Below, piece after piece: positions 25,405 to 32,933 of a stretch of 45,293 nt of DNA (position 1 is the stretch's first letter; each line of letters opens with the position of its first letter). The DNA comes from Proteobacteria bacterium UBA4457 (GTDB lineage Bacteria; Pseudomonadota; Gammaproteobacteria; Ga0077536): positions 58,070 through 103,362 of the forward strand of contig DGOV01000079.1 of the NCBI GenBank assembly GCA_002390205.1, in the 5' to 3' direction. The translations under genes were made by a program, and so were the position numbers. The notes beneath the pieces are model-generated. The model made no database searches. It worked only from the letters and a program-made list of their open reading frames with translations, and was not told where the DNA came from.

Positions 25405-26223
25405 TTAGTTTTCCTTTGATAGAGCGATTGATCGATCGCGTGCTGCAGTGATTGCCAGATTCACTATGTCTTCGAGGCCGGAATTAGAGAATACATTTAG
25501 GGCCGCCTCAGTAGTTCCTTGAGGTGACGTGACTTTTTTCCTAAGCTCAGAGGGTGTATCTGGTGATTGTTGGGCGAGTTTTGCTGCTCCGACGGCAGTC
25601 TCTACCGCTAATGTTTCAGCGAGGTCGCTTGGGAGGCCTAGCTGTATACCCGCTTTTTGGATGAGTTCTATAAGGAGAAAAAAATAGGCCGGGCCACTGC
25701 CAGATACGGCTGTCACAGAATCCATTAATGCCTCGTCTTCTATCCAAATAGTCTTACCAATAGATTGAAGTAGTGTTTCAGCCTGTGAGCGTTGTGAGGC
25801 TGAGGTCTTCTTCGTTGCTACAAGAACACTGATTCCGCTATGAACCAGAGCAGGAGTATTTGGCATGCAACGAACTATCGCTTGGTTTTTTCCAAGCAGT
25901 CTTTCCAAGCGATTCAGTCTTATTCCTGCGGCTATTGAGATGAATAAGCATGTAGATCTTTTTTTAAACTTTAACTCTGATATGACAGAATGCATATGCT
26001 GGGGCTTAACGGCAAAGATTACGACATCAGCATCTAATATGGCATCTTGGTTGTGCAGACATGTTTGAATGCCTAAATTTTTTGCGCAATGATTTCGGAC
26101 TTCTTGACTGGGATCGGCAACGATAATGTTCGAGACGTCTGTTCTTTTGGCGCTAACTAACCCACTGATGATGGCTTGCCCCATATTGCCTCCGCCGATG
26201 AAGGCGTATTTATTAGTCATCAA
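25405..26223 (-). CDS. proC: Pyrroline-5-carboxylate reductase
   Basis: Final step of proline synthesis, reducing pyrroline-5-carboxylate with NAD(P)H. 272 residues: the Rossmann nucleotide loop FIGGGNMGQAIISGL at the N-terminus, VKPQHM, CMPNTPA, and the family signature near the C-terminus (LRKKVTSPQGTTEAAL). Two ATG codons are adjacent; either could be used. It overlaps yggS by four bases, a common coupled pair. Confidence 0.96.
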   Translation of the reverse strand: MMTNKYAFIGGGNMGQAIISGLVSAKRTDVSNIIVADPSQEVRNHCAKNLGIQTCLHNQDAILDADVVIFAVKPQHMHSVISELKFKKRSTCLFISIAAGIRLNRLERLLGKNQAIVRCMPNTPALVHSGISVLVATKKTSASQRSQAETLLQSIGKTIWIEDEALMDSVTAVSGSGPAYFFLLIELIQKAGIQLGLPSDLAETLAVETAVGAAKLAQQSPDTPSELRKKVTSPQGTTEAALNVFSNSGLEDIVNLAITAARDRSIALSKEN

Positions 26224-26894
26224 GCCTCCCTAGGTCCGAAAATTGCATTGCCGAGCCTAACCATAGTAGAGCCCTCGGCAATTGCCGCTTCAAAATCACC
26301 GCTCGTACCAAATGAGATTACTGGTAAATCGTAACTAAATGTTTGTAAGACAGACATTATCTTTGAAAACGACATCCTCTGCTGATCAAAGTTCGTATGG
26401 GGCGCAGGCATTGCCATAACCCCTTGTAATTTGAGTCTAGGAAGGGAGTCTACCAGTTTAACCAGAGCAGGCAACTCTTCTATATTTATGCCACTTTTGC
26501 TGTCTTCACCGCTGCTATTGATTTGAATTAAAACATTGAGAGGTTCTTTATGTAATGGCCTTTGAGCATTTAGTCGCATGGCGATTTTTGGCCTATCAAG
26601 TGTCTGCACCCAGTCAAAGTTTATGGCTATTTCCGCAGTTTTGTTTGCCTGGATTTTGCCAATAAAGTGCCATATTACTTCGAGTTCAGCCAAGTTTTGT
26701 ATTTTTGGCAAGGCCTCCTGAAGGTAATTTTCCCCGAAGTGCCGGTGACCTTGATGGTAAAGTAATTCGACAGCTTCTCTGGGCCTTTTTTTACTCACGG
26801 CCACCAGACTTACGGCGTTCTCCTTTCGAGAATATTCTTTTTCGTATTCTCTTAATTTACACTCGACAATTTGGAGATTGTTTACAATGGCCAT
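26220..26894 (-). CDS. YggS family pyridoxal phosphate homeostasis protein
   Basis: PLP-binding protein (PLPBP/YggS) that keeps vitamin B6 balance. 224 residues, single-domain alanine-racemase-like barrel. The PLP lysine is in VSLVAVSKKRP, and the phosphate-binding loop is in VISFGTSGDFEAAI near the C-terminus. HFGENYLQEALPK is a family hallmark. First gene of the yggS-proC-yggT-metX-metW unit. In Pseudomonas pilT is divergent from it; here an unknown secreted-protein gene takes that place. Confidence 0.95.
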   Translation of the reverse strand: MAIVNNLQIVECKLREYEKEYSRKENAVSLVAVSKKRPREAVELLYHQGHRHFGENYLQEALPKIQNLAELEVIWHFIGKIQANKTAEIAINFDWVQTLDRPKIAMRLNAQRPLHKEPLNVLIQINSSGEDSKSGINIEELPALVKLVDSLPRLKLQGVMAMPAPHTNFDQQRMSFSKIMSVLQTFSYDLPVISFGTSGDFEAAIAEGSTMVRLGNAIFGPREA

Positions 26895-26982
26895 GCTTAT
26901 TTTTTGCCGTCGGTTTTAATGGTTTAATTCTAAGTGAGAGGAACAGCACAATCTTATCATTTTTATTGCGCTATGCTTGCTA

Positions 26983-27000
26983 TAGTTACTGTAGTAACTA
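26983..27000. repeat. Palindrome with flanking direct repeats in the yggS/unknown-gene divergent gap
   Basis: TAGTTACT, two bases (gt), AGTAACTA: perfect eight-base arms. It is flanked by two copies of GCTATAG (26979-26985 and 27002-27008). A -10-like TATAGT overlaps the left arm. This looks like a protein-binding operator for the gene starting at 27056 or for yggS. No known consensus is matched. Confidence 0.5.
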
Positions 27001-27055
27001 AGCTATAGAAATTTCGCGAGCAAGAAAAAGTAATTGTATTATCAGGATATGTCCT

Positions 27056-27586
27056 TTGTTGAAACGGCTATTTATTACTCTATTCATTATAAGTCTAAAT
27101 CCTATTGTAGTTGCAGAACCGATGGCAAGCTGGATCCCATTAAAAGGCCTTACGGATAGCCATGTAATCAAGCTGCAACAGTTAAGAAAGTCACGGTGTT
27201 TACCAGAAAAGAAACTGTCTAAGTATCCTGTTTTCCCAAAAGCGTTTGTCGTCGGTTTAGACTGGGGAGCTTTGGCTCCAAAGTGTGAGATGAGAGATGG
27301 CTGGTCCGAACTGGGTACAATCACCTTTGTAACAAAAGCGACTGAGAAGACTGTCATTGATTGGTATATGAAGCATTTGCCTTCATATAAAGCGCATGAG
27401 TTTGATCAAGGGATGCTTCTTGTAAAAGAACCCATTACTGATTTTCTGTGGCAACGTGATTCTCATAAATACTCTAACGTGGCTATTGGGAAGCCCGGGC
27501 CAGAATTTTTAAAAGCAGGGTATTTAGCATCTATTAAATTCCATAGGCCCATTGACCGGAAGGATTTGACGTCAGAGGAGCATTAG
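27056..27586 (+). CDS. Unknown secreted protein (signal peptide), TTG start
   Basis: 176 residues, not assigned to a family. A signal peptide is clear (about 1-20, hydrophobic core LFITLFIISLNPIVV, cleavage after VVA), so it is likely periplasmic. The mature part has two cysteines (in RKSRCLPEK and LAPKCEMRD), which could form a disulfide. The frame begins with TTG TTG at 27056/27059; an ATG at 27049 is in another frame. First gene of a four-gene plus-strand cassette. An inverted repeat covers its stop codon. Confidence 0.65.
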   Translation: MLKRLFITLFIISLNPIVVAEPMASWIPLKGLTDSHVIKLQQLRKSRCLPEKKLSKYPVFPKAFVVGLDWGALAPKCEMRDGWSELGTITFVTKATEKTVIDWYMKHLPSYKAHEFDQGMLLVKEPITDFLWQRDSHKYSNVAIGKPGPEFLKAGYLASIKFHRPIDRKDLTSEEH

Positions 27587-27595
27587 TTCCTCTGA
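27572..27595 (+). terminator. Intercistronic hairpin at the end of the unknown secreted-protein gene
   Basis: TCAGAGGA, eight bases, TCCTCTGA: a perfect eight-base stem spanning the stop codon. It is not followed by a T run, so it is not a classical intrinsic terminator. It may stabilise the 3' end of the upstream transcript or reduce read-through into the cupin gene. Confidence 0.4.
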
Positions 27596-27655
27596 AGGAC
27601 GTTAACAGTTATAGTAAATTAAAATGGAAATACTGTCGTGAATCAGGAGAATGTT

Positions 27656-27946
27656 ATGACTATAGCTAGGCCCAAAGCCAGTGCAATAACACAGATTAGT
27701 AACGGAGCAGTTGTTGTAACCGAATGGAAGTTTGCGCCGGGAGAGGAAACCGGATGGCATAAACATCAACATGACTACGTTGTAGTGCCTGTAACTGTCG
27801 GAGCCCTCACTCTAGAAACGAAAGGAGGGCTCGTATCAGCTGATTTATTGCCAGGACAATCATATTCTCGGCCAAAAGGGATAGAGCACAACGTAATTAA
27901 TGGTAATGATTTTGATATTTCCTTTGTGGAGATAGAGCTTCTCTAA
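27656..27946 (+). CDS. Small cupin-domain protein
   Basis: A 96-residue single-domain cupin. Motif 1 is GEETGWHKHQHDYVVVPVTVG, with clustered histidines for a metal, and motif 2 is around GIEHNVING with its histidine; the usual motif 1 glutamate is not in the expected place. ATG 27656 is chosen because AGGAG lies six bases upstream; a GTG at 27638 in the same frame would add six residues. Substrate unknown. It may bind a small acid or act as a sensor or isomerase. Second gene of the unknown cassette. Confidence 0.8.
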   Translation: MTIARPKASAITQISNGAVVVTEWKFAPGEETGWHKHQHDYVVVPVTVGALTLETKGGLVSADLLPGQSYSRPKGIEHNVINGNDFDISFVEIELL

Positions 27947-27965
27947 CATTAAGAGTCCTTACTTT

Positions 27966-28313
27966 ATGAAATATAATACGCACACCTTAGTTAATTCTTT
28001 TGACCTTAAATTTGACTCGGCTGATCCCAAGAATGGCAGTCTTTATATAGCTTGTAACAATAACCTTGCTGATATCTTGATTAATGACTTAAGAACAAGA
28101 GCTTTGTGGTTGGAGGGAGGAGCTTCTGTTATCAAAGAGGATCAAAAAGATGCGTATAAAGCGGGACTGATCTTTGTCGCGGCAGTAGATTACATGTCAG
28201 GTGATGAGACATTAGTTTTGGCAAGGTTTAATCACCCAAAGTATCCCTCCGATAGCTCGCGGTGGGCCGAATGGATTGCGACTGCAGATCAACTTTTTGG
28301 ACGTATTAAGTAG
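27966..28313 (+). CDS. Unknown cytoplasmic protein
   Basis: 115 residues with no signal peptide, helix repeat or motif I recognise. Composition is mixed alpha/beta, rich in Asp, Asn and Lys, with a tryptophan-containing C-terminal helix (SRWAEWIATADQLFG). It lies 19 bases after the cupin gene, and its TAG is immediately followed by the ATG of the next gene, implying coupled translation. Probably a real gene on the basis of coding-like composition and packing. Confidence 0.6.
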   Translation: MKYNTHTLVNSFDLKFDSADPKNGSLYIACNNNLADILINDLRTRALWLEGGASVIKEDQKDAYKAGLIFVAAVDYMSGDETLVLARFNHPKYPSDSSRWAEWIATADQLFGRIK

Positions 28314-28709
28314 ATGTTTTTTAAAAATTGTCGTCTTTCCCATGTCCTTTATGTTTTTTTTGCGCTGTCGTTAACCAGCTGTGGGGCTGGTCAGGAGAAG
28401 TTATTTTCTGAATATCTGTCTCCAGATAATAACCACATGTTGATAGTCAAAGTTGCGGAATCTCGAATGCCTCAGGGGCCTTCATATGTCACGATCTATC
28501 TAGAAACAAAAAACAATTCTCGTTCCGAGCAAATCTTTACTAGTAAGCTCGAAAATGACGGCGTTCCTTTTACAGATCAAAATATATCTGTTCGGTGGGT
28601 AAGCCAGAAGGTAGCCTTGATTTGTTTGCGCACCACTGATCTTCCTGATCACGGGCTGTTTATAGAAATAAAGCAATCGGTTTCTGTGCGTCCGTTGGAG
28701 GAGTGCTAG
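28314..28709 (+). CDS. Unknown lipoprotein
   Basis: 131 residues beginning with a lipoprotein signal: hydrophobic core LYVFFALSL and lipobox LTSC, with the acylated cysteine at residue 23 followed by Gly-Ala-Gly, so export to the outer membrane is expected. The mature domain is probably beta-rich; no family recognised. It directly abuts the stop of the preceding gene, ends 35 bases from the convergent PyrK-like gene, and closes the four-gene cassette. Confidence 0.62.
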   Translation: MFFKNCRLSHVLYVFFALSLTSCGAGQEKLFSEYLSPDNNHMLIVKVAESRMPQGPSYVTIYLETKNNSRSEQIFTSKLENDGVPFTDQNISVRWVSQKVALICLRTTDLPDHGLFIEIKQSVSVRPLEEC

Positions 28710-28744
28710 GATAAAGGATACTGACTAATAGACGCGAGTGGTAC

Positions 28745-29629
28745 TTATTTGGATGGAAATATAACTGTTTCAGCTTCAAAAACCGGGCCATCGACGCAGA
28801 CTCTTTTCATGGCGATATTTTGCCCTTCCTGAATTTCGACAGCACATCCTGCACAACCCCCGACTGCACACGCCATATGTTCTTCTAAAGAAATTTGACA
28901 CGGGAGGGAGAATTCATCCGCAAGAGCTTTTACGGCTTCAAGCATAGGATTGGGCCCGCATGCGAAAATTTCAAACTCGTCAAGGGATGACCGGTTCATG
29001 TTAAGGATATATTTAGCCAAATCTGTTACGAATCCATTAAAGCAGCCAGAGTATCCTTGGTTGGTTGCGAGGCGTGACAAGATTTTCCAATCCTCTAAAA
29101 GAGGCATACAAGCGAGGACCTCAGGGGGGCATTGAGTACTCATGATATGTGACGGTCTGGTTTGAAAAGGAAAAGGGATTTCCGAGCCCATTAAAACAAT
29201 GGGTTGGGACGATGTCATTTGATCTTTAATGTGTTCAGCAAGGTATATCATTGGTGGGATTCCTACGCCCCCACCAATAAGTATAGGTATTTTTCGATAG
29301 TCATCTAGCTTGAACGGGACGCCGATAGGTCCTAGTACACTTATTTCATCACCAACACTTTGCTGTGACAGCAAGTCTGTTCCCACTCCAACGGTCTTGA
29401 ATAGCATATCAAACCAGCCTTGGTTTTTGGACACGCGCATAATGGACATTGGTCGTCGCATTGCGAGCTCTCGGTTACAGCGTAAGTGTACGAAATTTCC
29501 AGGGAGGGCACTGTCGACTATCTCAGGGCACTCAATTCTTATTACGTGCTGTTCCGCTTTTAAATGAGCAATACTTAAAACTGTACCGGATACACTTTTT
29601 ATTGTACCCCTATGTCGTCTAGTATTCAT
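28745..29629 (-). CDS. PyrK-like electron transfer flavoprotein (FAD, 2Fe-2S) of the pyr cluster
   Basis: 294 residues of the ferredoxin-reductase superfamily. An FAD domain (about 10-105, with AMRRPMSIM), an NAD domain (ILIGGGVGIPPMIYLAEHI; FACGPNPMLEAV) and a C-terminal 2Fe-2S site with Cys254, 259, 262 and 278 follow in the order of PyrK, the subunit that lets class 1B dihydroorotate dehydrogenase use NAD. It overlaps the preceding dihydroorotase-like gene by four bases. Gammaproteobacteria normally use a quinone-linked PyrD that needs no PyrK, and no pyrD is in the window, so the partner is unknown. Confidence 0.85.
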   Translation of the reverse strand: MNTRRHRGTIKSVSGTVLSIAHLKAEQHVIRIECPEIVDSALPGNFVHLRCNRELAMRRPMSIMRVSKNQGWFDMLFKTVGVGTDLLSQQSVGDEISVLGPIGVPFKLDDYRKIPILIGGGVGIPPMIYLAEHIKDQMTSSQPIVLMGSEIPFPFQTRPSHIMSTQCPPEVLACMPLLEDWKILSRLATNQGYSGCFNGFVTDLAKYILNMNRSSLDEFEIFACGPNPMLEAVKALADEFSLPCQISLEEHMACAVGGCAGCAVEIQEGQNIAMKRVCVDGPVFEAETVIFPSK

Positions 29630-30909
29630 TGATGCGCTTTTTCGGAGTAAACAATTTTCCCAGCGACAATTGTGGACATTACCTTCCCTTTCATTGCTTG
29701 ATTAATAAAAGGTGAATTTTTTCCGAGGCTTTTCATAGTGCGCGCTGTAACTAGCCATTCTTTTTTTGGGTCGAAGCAGCAAAGATCGGCGACTGCACCT
29801 TTGGATATTCCATTGTGCTTCTGCCCAAGAACTAGAGCTGGCTGGATGGAAATACTATCAATGGCCTTCATTAGGCTTATTTCTCCTTTTTCGACTAGCG
29901 AGAGTATTAGGGGTAAGAAAGTATCGAGCGAGGATATTCCAGGGGAACTTGAAGCGAAGGTTGTGGCTTTAGAGTCTCTATCGTGAGGCTCATGGTGAGC
30001 AGTGATTACATCTATGTCGCCCTTAGCTACCGCGGCAACTAGACTTCTCCTATCACTTCGGCTTCTTAATGGCGGACGAACGTGAAAGTTAGTATCAAAG
30101 TCTAGAATGTCTTCATCGCAGAGAGATGCGTGTGAGATGCTGATATCAGAGGTAATTGGTAACCCTCGCTTGCGCCCTAGAAGAAGGTCATGCTTTGACC
30201 GAGCAACAGATAAACATTGAAAGTGGGCTCTGGCCCCAGTTTGTTCAATTAGTATGATACTTTTCGCCAAATCTACGAGCTCTGCCGAGGCAGGAATGCC
30301 TGCTAGGCCTTTTTTCGTGCTAATGAGGCCTTCATGGATCAGTCCTTCTGCTGCGAGCCAGTGATCCTCGGGTCTTAAAAATACCGTAAGGCCTAGCGTA
30401 GCCGCATATTCGAGCGCGTTTCGAAAGACTGCTGTATCTTTGATAGCATTCCCACCATTTGATACTCCAACGCAGCCGATCGCCTTGAGTGCATGCATTT
30501 CTGCTAGTACCATCCCCTGTAGCCCAGCTGTGAGTGCCCCTATACATTTGATTCGCACTGGAACGTCGCGAGCTCTCTGATTGATCAACTCTACAACAGC
30601 TGGCGTATCAATAACCGGAGTAGTATTCGGTGCGCAGCAAAGAGTTGTGAATCCTGCTGCTGCTGCTGCTGTCGCCTCACTTGCTATGGTCCCTTTGTGT
30701 TCTAATCCGGGTTCTCGAAGGTGGGTCCCAATGTCGACGAAGCCAGGACAGACAACGAGACCAGAGGCGTCCATTTCTTTGTTCTTTATAAAACCGTTGG
30801 GCTTTTTTCCTACCCCAACAATTTTCGATCCTTCAATCCAAATATTCGATATGTTATTAAGCCCATTTACTGGGTCAATAACGTGGCCGTTTTTAATTAA
30901 TAGCTTCAT
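29626..30909 (-). CDS. pyrX: Dihydroorotase-like PyrC' (degenerate, probably non-catalytic)
   Basis: 427 residues of the amidohydrolase fold. Dihydroorotase needs an HxH pair after the first strand; here the sequence is DIGTHLREPG, with Gly61 in place of the first histidine. The HxCH of the active family is HFQC-Leu, and the catalytic DHAPH is HHEPH (His305 for Asp). The same changes mark Pseudomonas PyrC', an inactive subunit needed for assembly of aspartate carbamoyltransferase. An active dihydroorotase must be encoded elsewhere. It overlaps pyrB by four bases and the PyrK-like gene by four, so all three are coupled. Confidence 0.9.
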   Translation of the reverse strand: MKLLIKNGHVIDPVNGLNNISNIWIEGSKIVGVGKKPNGFIKNKEMDASGLVVCPGFVDIGTHLREPGLEHKGTIASEATAAAAAGFTTLCCAPNTTPVIDTPAVVELINQRARDVPVRIKCIGALTAGLQGMVLAEMHALKAIGCVGVSNGGNAIKDTAVFRNALEYAATLGLTVFLRPEDHWLAAEGLIHEGLISTKKGLAGIPASAELVDLAKSIILIEQTGARAHFQCLSVARSKHDLLLGRKRGLPITSDISISHASLCDEDILDFDTNFHVRPPLRSRSDRRSLVAAVAKGDIDVITAHHEPHDRDSKATTFASSSPGISSLDTFLPLILSLVEKGEISLMKAIDSISIQPALVLGQKHNGISKGAVADLCCFDPKKEWLVTARTMKSLGKNSPFINQAMKGKVMSTIVAGKIVYSEKAHQ

Positions 30910-31871
30910 AGTGAGGCATTCCCAACGACGAGCGACATGATGGCCATCCTAACTGCAATTCCGTTGGCGACTTGCTCTAATATAAGCGATTGCTTTGAGT
31001 CCGCGATAGCAGAGTCAATTTCGATCCCTCTATTGATTGGTCCTGGGTGCATAACGATCGCATCAGGTTTTGCGGCTTTTAGATTTTTGCTAGTTAAGCC
31101 GTAGGTGTTAAAGAATTCACTTCCACTAGGTAATAAAGCACTTCTCATGCGCTCTTTTTGCAGCCTAAGCATGACAACTACATCTGCATCTTCGATACCC
31201 TGCTGGATGTCATGGTGGACACTAATACCTAGTTTCTCGATTTCTGCAGGGATTAGCGTTTTTGGAGCAACTACACGGATTTCAGGTACGCCAAGAATCT
31301 TAAGCGCATGAATTTCGGAGCGGGCTACGCGAGAGTGCTTAATGTCCCCCACTATGGCGACAGTGAGGTTTTCAAAAATTGGTTTGTGCCTGCGAATGGT
31401 GAACATATCTAGCATTGCTTGCGTAGGATGAGCATGTCTTCCATCACCTGCATTAATTACGCTAACACCTGATGAAACTTGCCTAGCTATAAATTCGGGC
31501 GCACCGCTGTCCTGATGTCGTACGATGAACATATCAGCCTGCATCGCTTCCAGTGTGCGCAGTGTATCAGCCAGGCTTTCACCTTTACTGGTCGCGCTGG
31601 CATCAATATTTATATTCATTACATCTGCAGAGAGTCTTTTTGCTGCCAGTTCAAAAGTTGTCCGTGTCCGCGTGCTTGCCTCAAAAAATAGATTCACTAC
31701 TGTTTTCCCTCTTAGGAGAGGTACTTTTTTTACAGTTCGTTCTCCAACAGAGGTGAAGGTCTCAGCATGGTCTAGGATGTTAGTTAAAATTGTTTTCGAC
31801 AGACCTTCTATCGACAGAAAGTGTTTGAGACGTCTGGCTGCATCGAGTTGAAGGTTTTGTTTTACCATCAT
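30906..31871 (-). CDS. pyrB: Aspartate carbamoyltransferase catalytic subunit
   Basis: Joins carbamoyl phosphate and aspartate in pyrimidine synthesis. 321 residues: carbamoyl-phosphate motif FFEASTRTRTTFELAAKRL, the HPTQAMLDMFT segment, and HPGPINRGIEI near the C-terminus. Its partner is expected to be the adjacent PyrC', forming a dodecamer as in Pseudomonas; no pyrI is present. The 79-base gap after pyrR contains two small inverted repeats. Confidence 0.96.
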   Translation of the reverse strand: MMVKQNLQLDAARRLKHFLSIEGLSKTILTNILDHAETFTSVGERTVKKVPLLRGKTVVNLFFEASTRTRTTFELAAKRLSADVMNINIDASATSKGESLADTLRTLEAMQADMFIVRHQDSGAPEFIARQVSSGVSVINAGDGRHAHPTQAMLDMFTIRRHKPIFENLTVAIVGDIKHSRVARSEIHALKILGVPEIRVVAPKTLIPAEIEKLGISVHHDIQQGIEDADVVVMLRLQKERMRSALLPSGSEFFNTYGLTSKNLKAAKPDAIVMHPGPINRGIEIDSAIADSKQSLILEQVANGIAVRMAIMSLVVGNASL

Positions 31872-31897
31872 GTATTGACCAGCATATATGGCGGGAG

Positions 31898-31912
31898 CTG
31901 CTTTAATAGCAG
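31898..31912 (-). repeat. Small hairpin in the pyrR-pyrB gap
   Basis: CTGCT, five bases, AGCAG, extendable by a G-T and an A-T pair. It lies between pyrR and pyrB in the leader of pyrB. It could form an RNA hairpin acting on pyrBCK expression; there is no T run for simple attenuation. Confidence 0.35.
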
Positions 31913-31927
31913 TTTAAACATTATTAG

Positions 31928-31940
31928 TTCCTTAGGAACA
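31928..31940 (-). repeat. Second hairpin in the pyrR-pyrB gap
   Basis: GTTCC, three bases, GGAAC: a perfect five-base stem just after the pyrR stop. A run of A residues lies upstream on the minus strand instead of the T run expected downstream of a terminator. Possible processing or regulatory hairpin. Confidence 0.35.
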
Positions 31941-31950
31941 ACATTTTTTA

Positions 31951-32463
31951 TTAACTGTCTCGGCATATTTCTAGTCGCAGTGGTTCGGGTCCTTTTAGTT
32001 TAACATGTTCTCCTTTGGACAAATTGATGTCTGCTCCGCAGACGTCGGCATGTATCGGAAGCTCTCTCCCGCTTCTCGCAATAAGGACTACTAAACTTAT
32101 AGATAGTGGGCGGCCATAGTCAAATATTTCATTCATTGCGGCTCGCACCGTTCGACCAGTGTGTAAAATATCGTCTACGAGGATCAGATGGCGACCGTTA
32201 ACTTCGAATGGTAATTGTGAGGGCTTTACTGTTGGGTGGACACCGATTTTGCTAAAGTCATCCCTGTAGAACGCAATGTTCAATTCACCTACATTTGCTT
32301 TTAGCTCGAGTTCTTCAGCAATTTTGTTTGCAACCCATACCCCACCTGTATGGATACCAATAAATCCAAGTTTATTTGGATCTATATGTCGTATATGGCC
32401 CTTTAACTGTTCACACACTTCGTTGAGCAGTTTCGTAGTGTCTAAAGTTTCATGGATAGTCAT
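31951..32463 (-). CDS. pyrR: PyrR family phosphoribosyltransferase/regulator
   Basis: Bifunctional protein that in Gram-positive bacteria attenuates pyr operons and has weak uracil phosphoribosyltransferase activity. 170 residues with the PRPP motif LILVDDILHTGRTVRAA, the FYRDD segment and the LVVLIARSGRELP stretch. In Pseudomonas the homologue sits at the same place before pyrB and its role is less clear; no canonical PyrR anti-antiterminator is visible. It ends 79 bases before pyrB and starts three bases after ruvX. Confidence 0.93.
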   Translation of the reverse strand: MTIHETLDTTKLLNEVCEQLKGHIRHIDPNKLGFIGIHTGGVWVANKIAEELELKANVGELNIAFYRDDFSKIGVHPTVKPSQLPFEVNGRHLILVDDILHTGRTVRAAMNEIFDYGRPLSISLVVLIARSGRELPIHADVCGADINLSKGEHVKLKGPEPLRLEICRDS

Positions 32464-32466
32464 AAT

Positions 32467-32886
32467 TTAAATTTCTAGCTCAGATAACCAAGTCTCCAAA
32501 ATAAGTTTTGCGGCAACCGCATCCAGACCGATTTTCCTTACTTCCAGTGCATAGTCTACAGTTGCATGAGAAGAAAGTCTTTCATCCACGAAATTTACAT
32601 CTTTGCTATAGCGACTAGAAAGCTGTCTGGAAAATTTCTCTATTTTAGGAATAAGGAAATGAGGTGATTTGTCGGCCGTTGTTGGATACCCCAAGACAAA
32701 TACATCAGGAGCCCATTCTTTAACTAAATAGTTTATTGCATCCCAAGTTGCTTGTTTATTTTTTATCTTTATCACTTGCAATGGTTCAGCAGTGAGAGAT
32801 ATTGTTTGCCCAATAGCCACCCCGATCCTTTTCGTGCCATAGTCGAAAGCCATGGCGGTAATAAGCTTCACTAAATACTGCGCCAT
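32467..32886 (-). CDS. ruvX: RuvX/YqgF family Holliday junction resolvase-like nuclease
   Basis: RNase H-fold nuclease implicated in 16S rRNA end processing and DNA recombination. 139 residues with the start motif AFDYGTKRIGVAIG, VDERLSSHATV and a C-terminal catalytic-type segment (DAVAAKLILETWL). An internal ATG at 32853 would cut 11 residues and start right at the motif; the longer start is nearer the family's usual N-terminus. The yqgE gene that usually precedes it is missing. Confidence 0.93.
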   Translation of the reverse strand: MAQYLVKLITAMAFDYGTKRIGVAIGQTISLTAEPLQVIKIKNKQATWDAINYLVKEWAPDVFVLGYPTTADKSPHFLIPKIEKFSRQLSSRYSKDVNFVDERLSSHATVDYALEVRKIGLDAVAAKLILETWLSELEI

Positions 32887-32933
32887 TTAATCATAAAGGA
32901 ACTTTTTTTTAACAAGCAACATTGCTGCCACCT

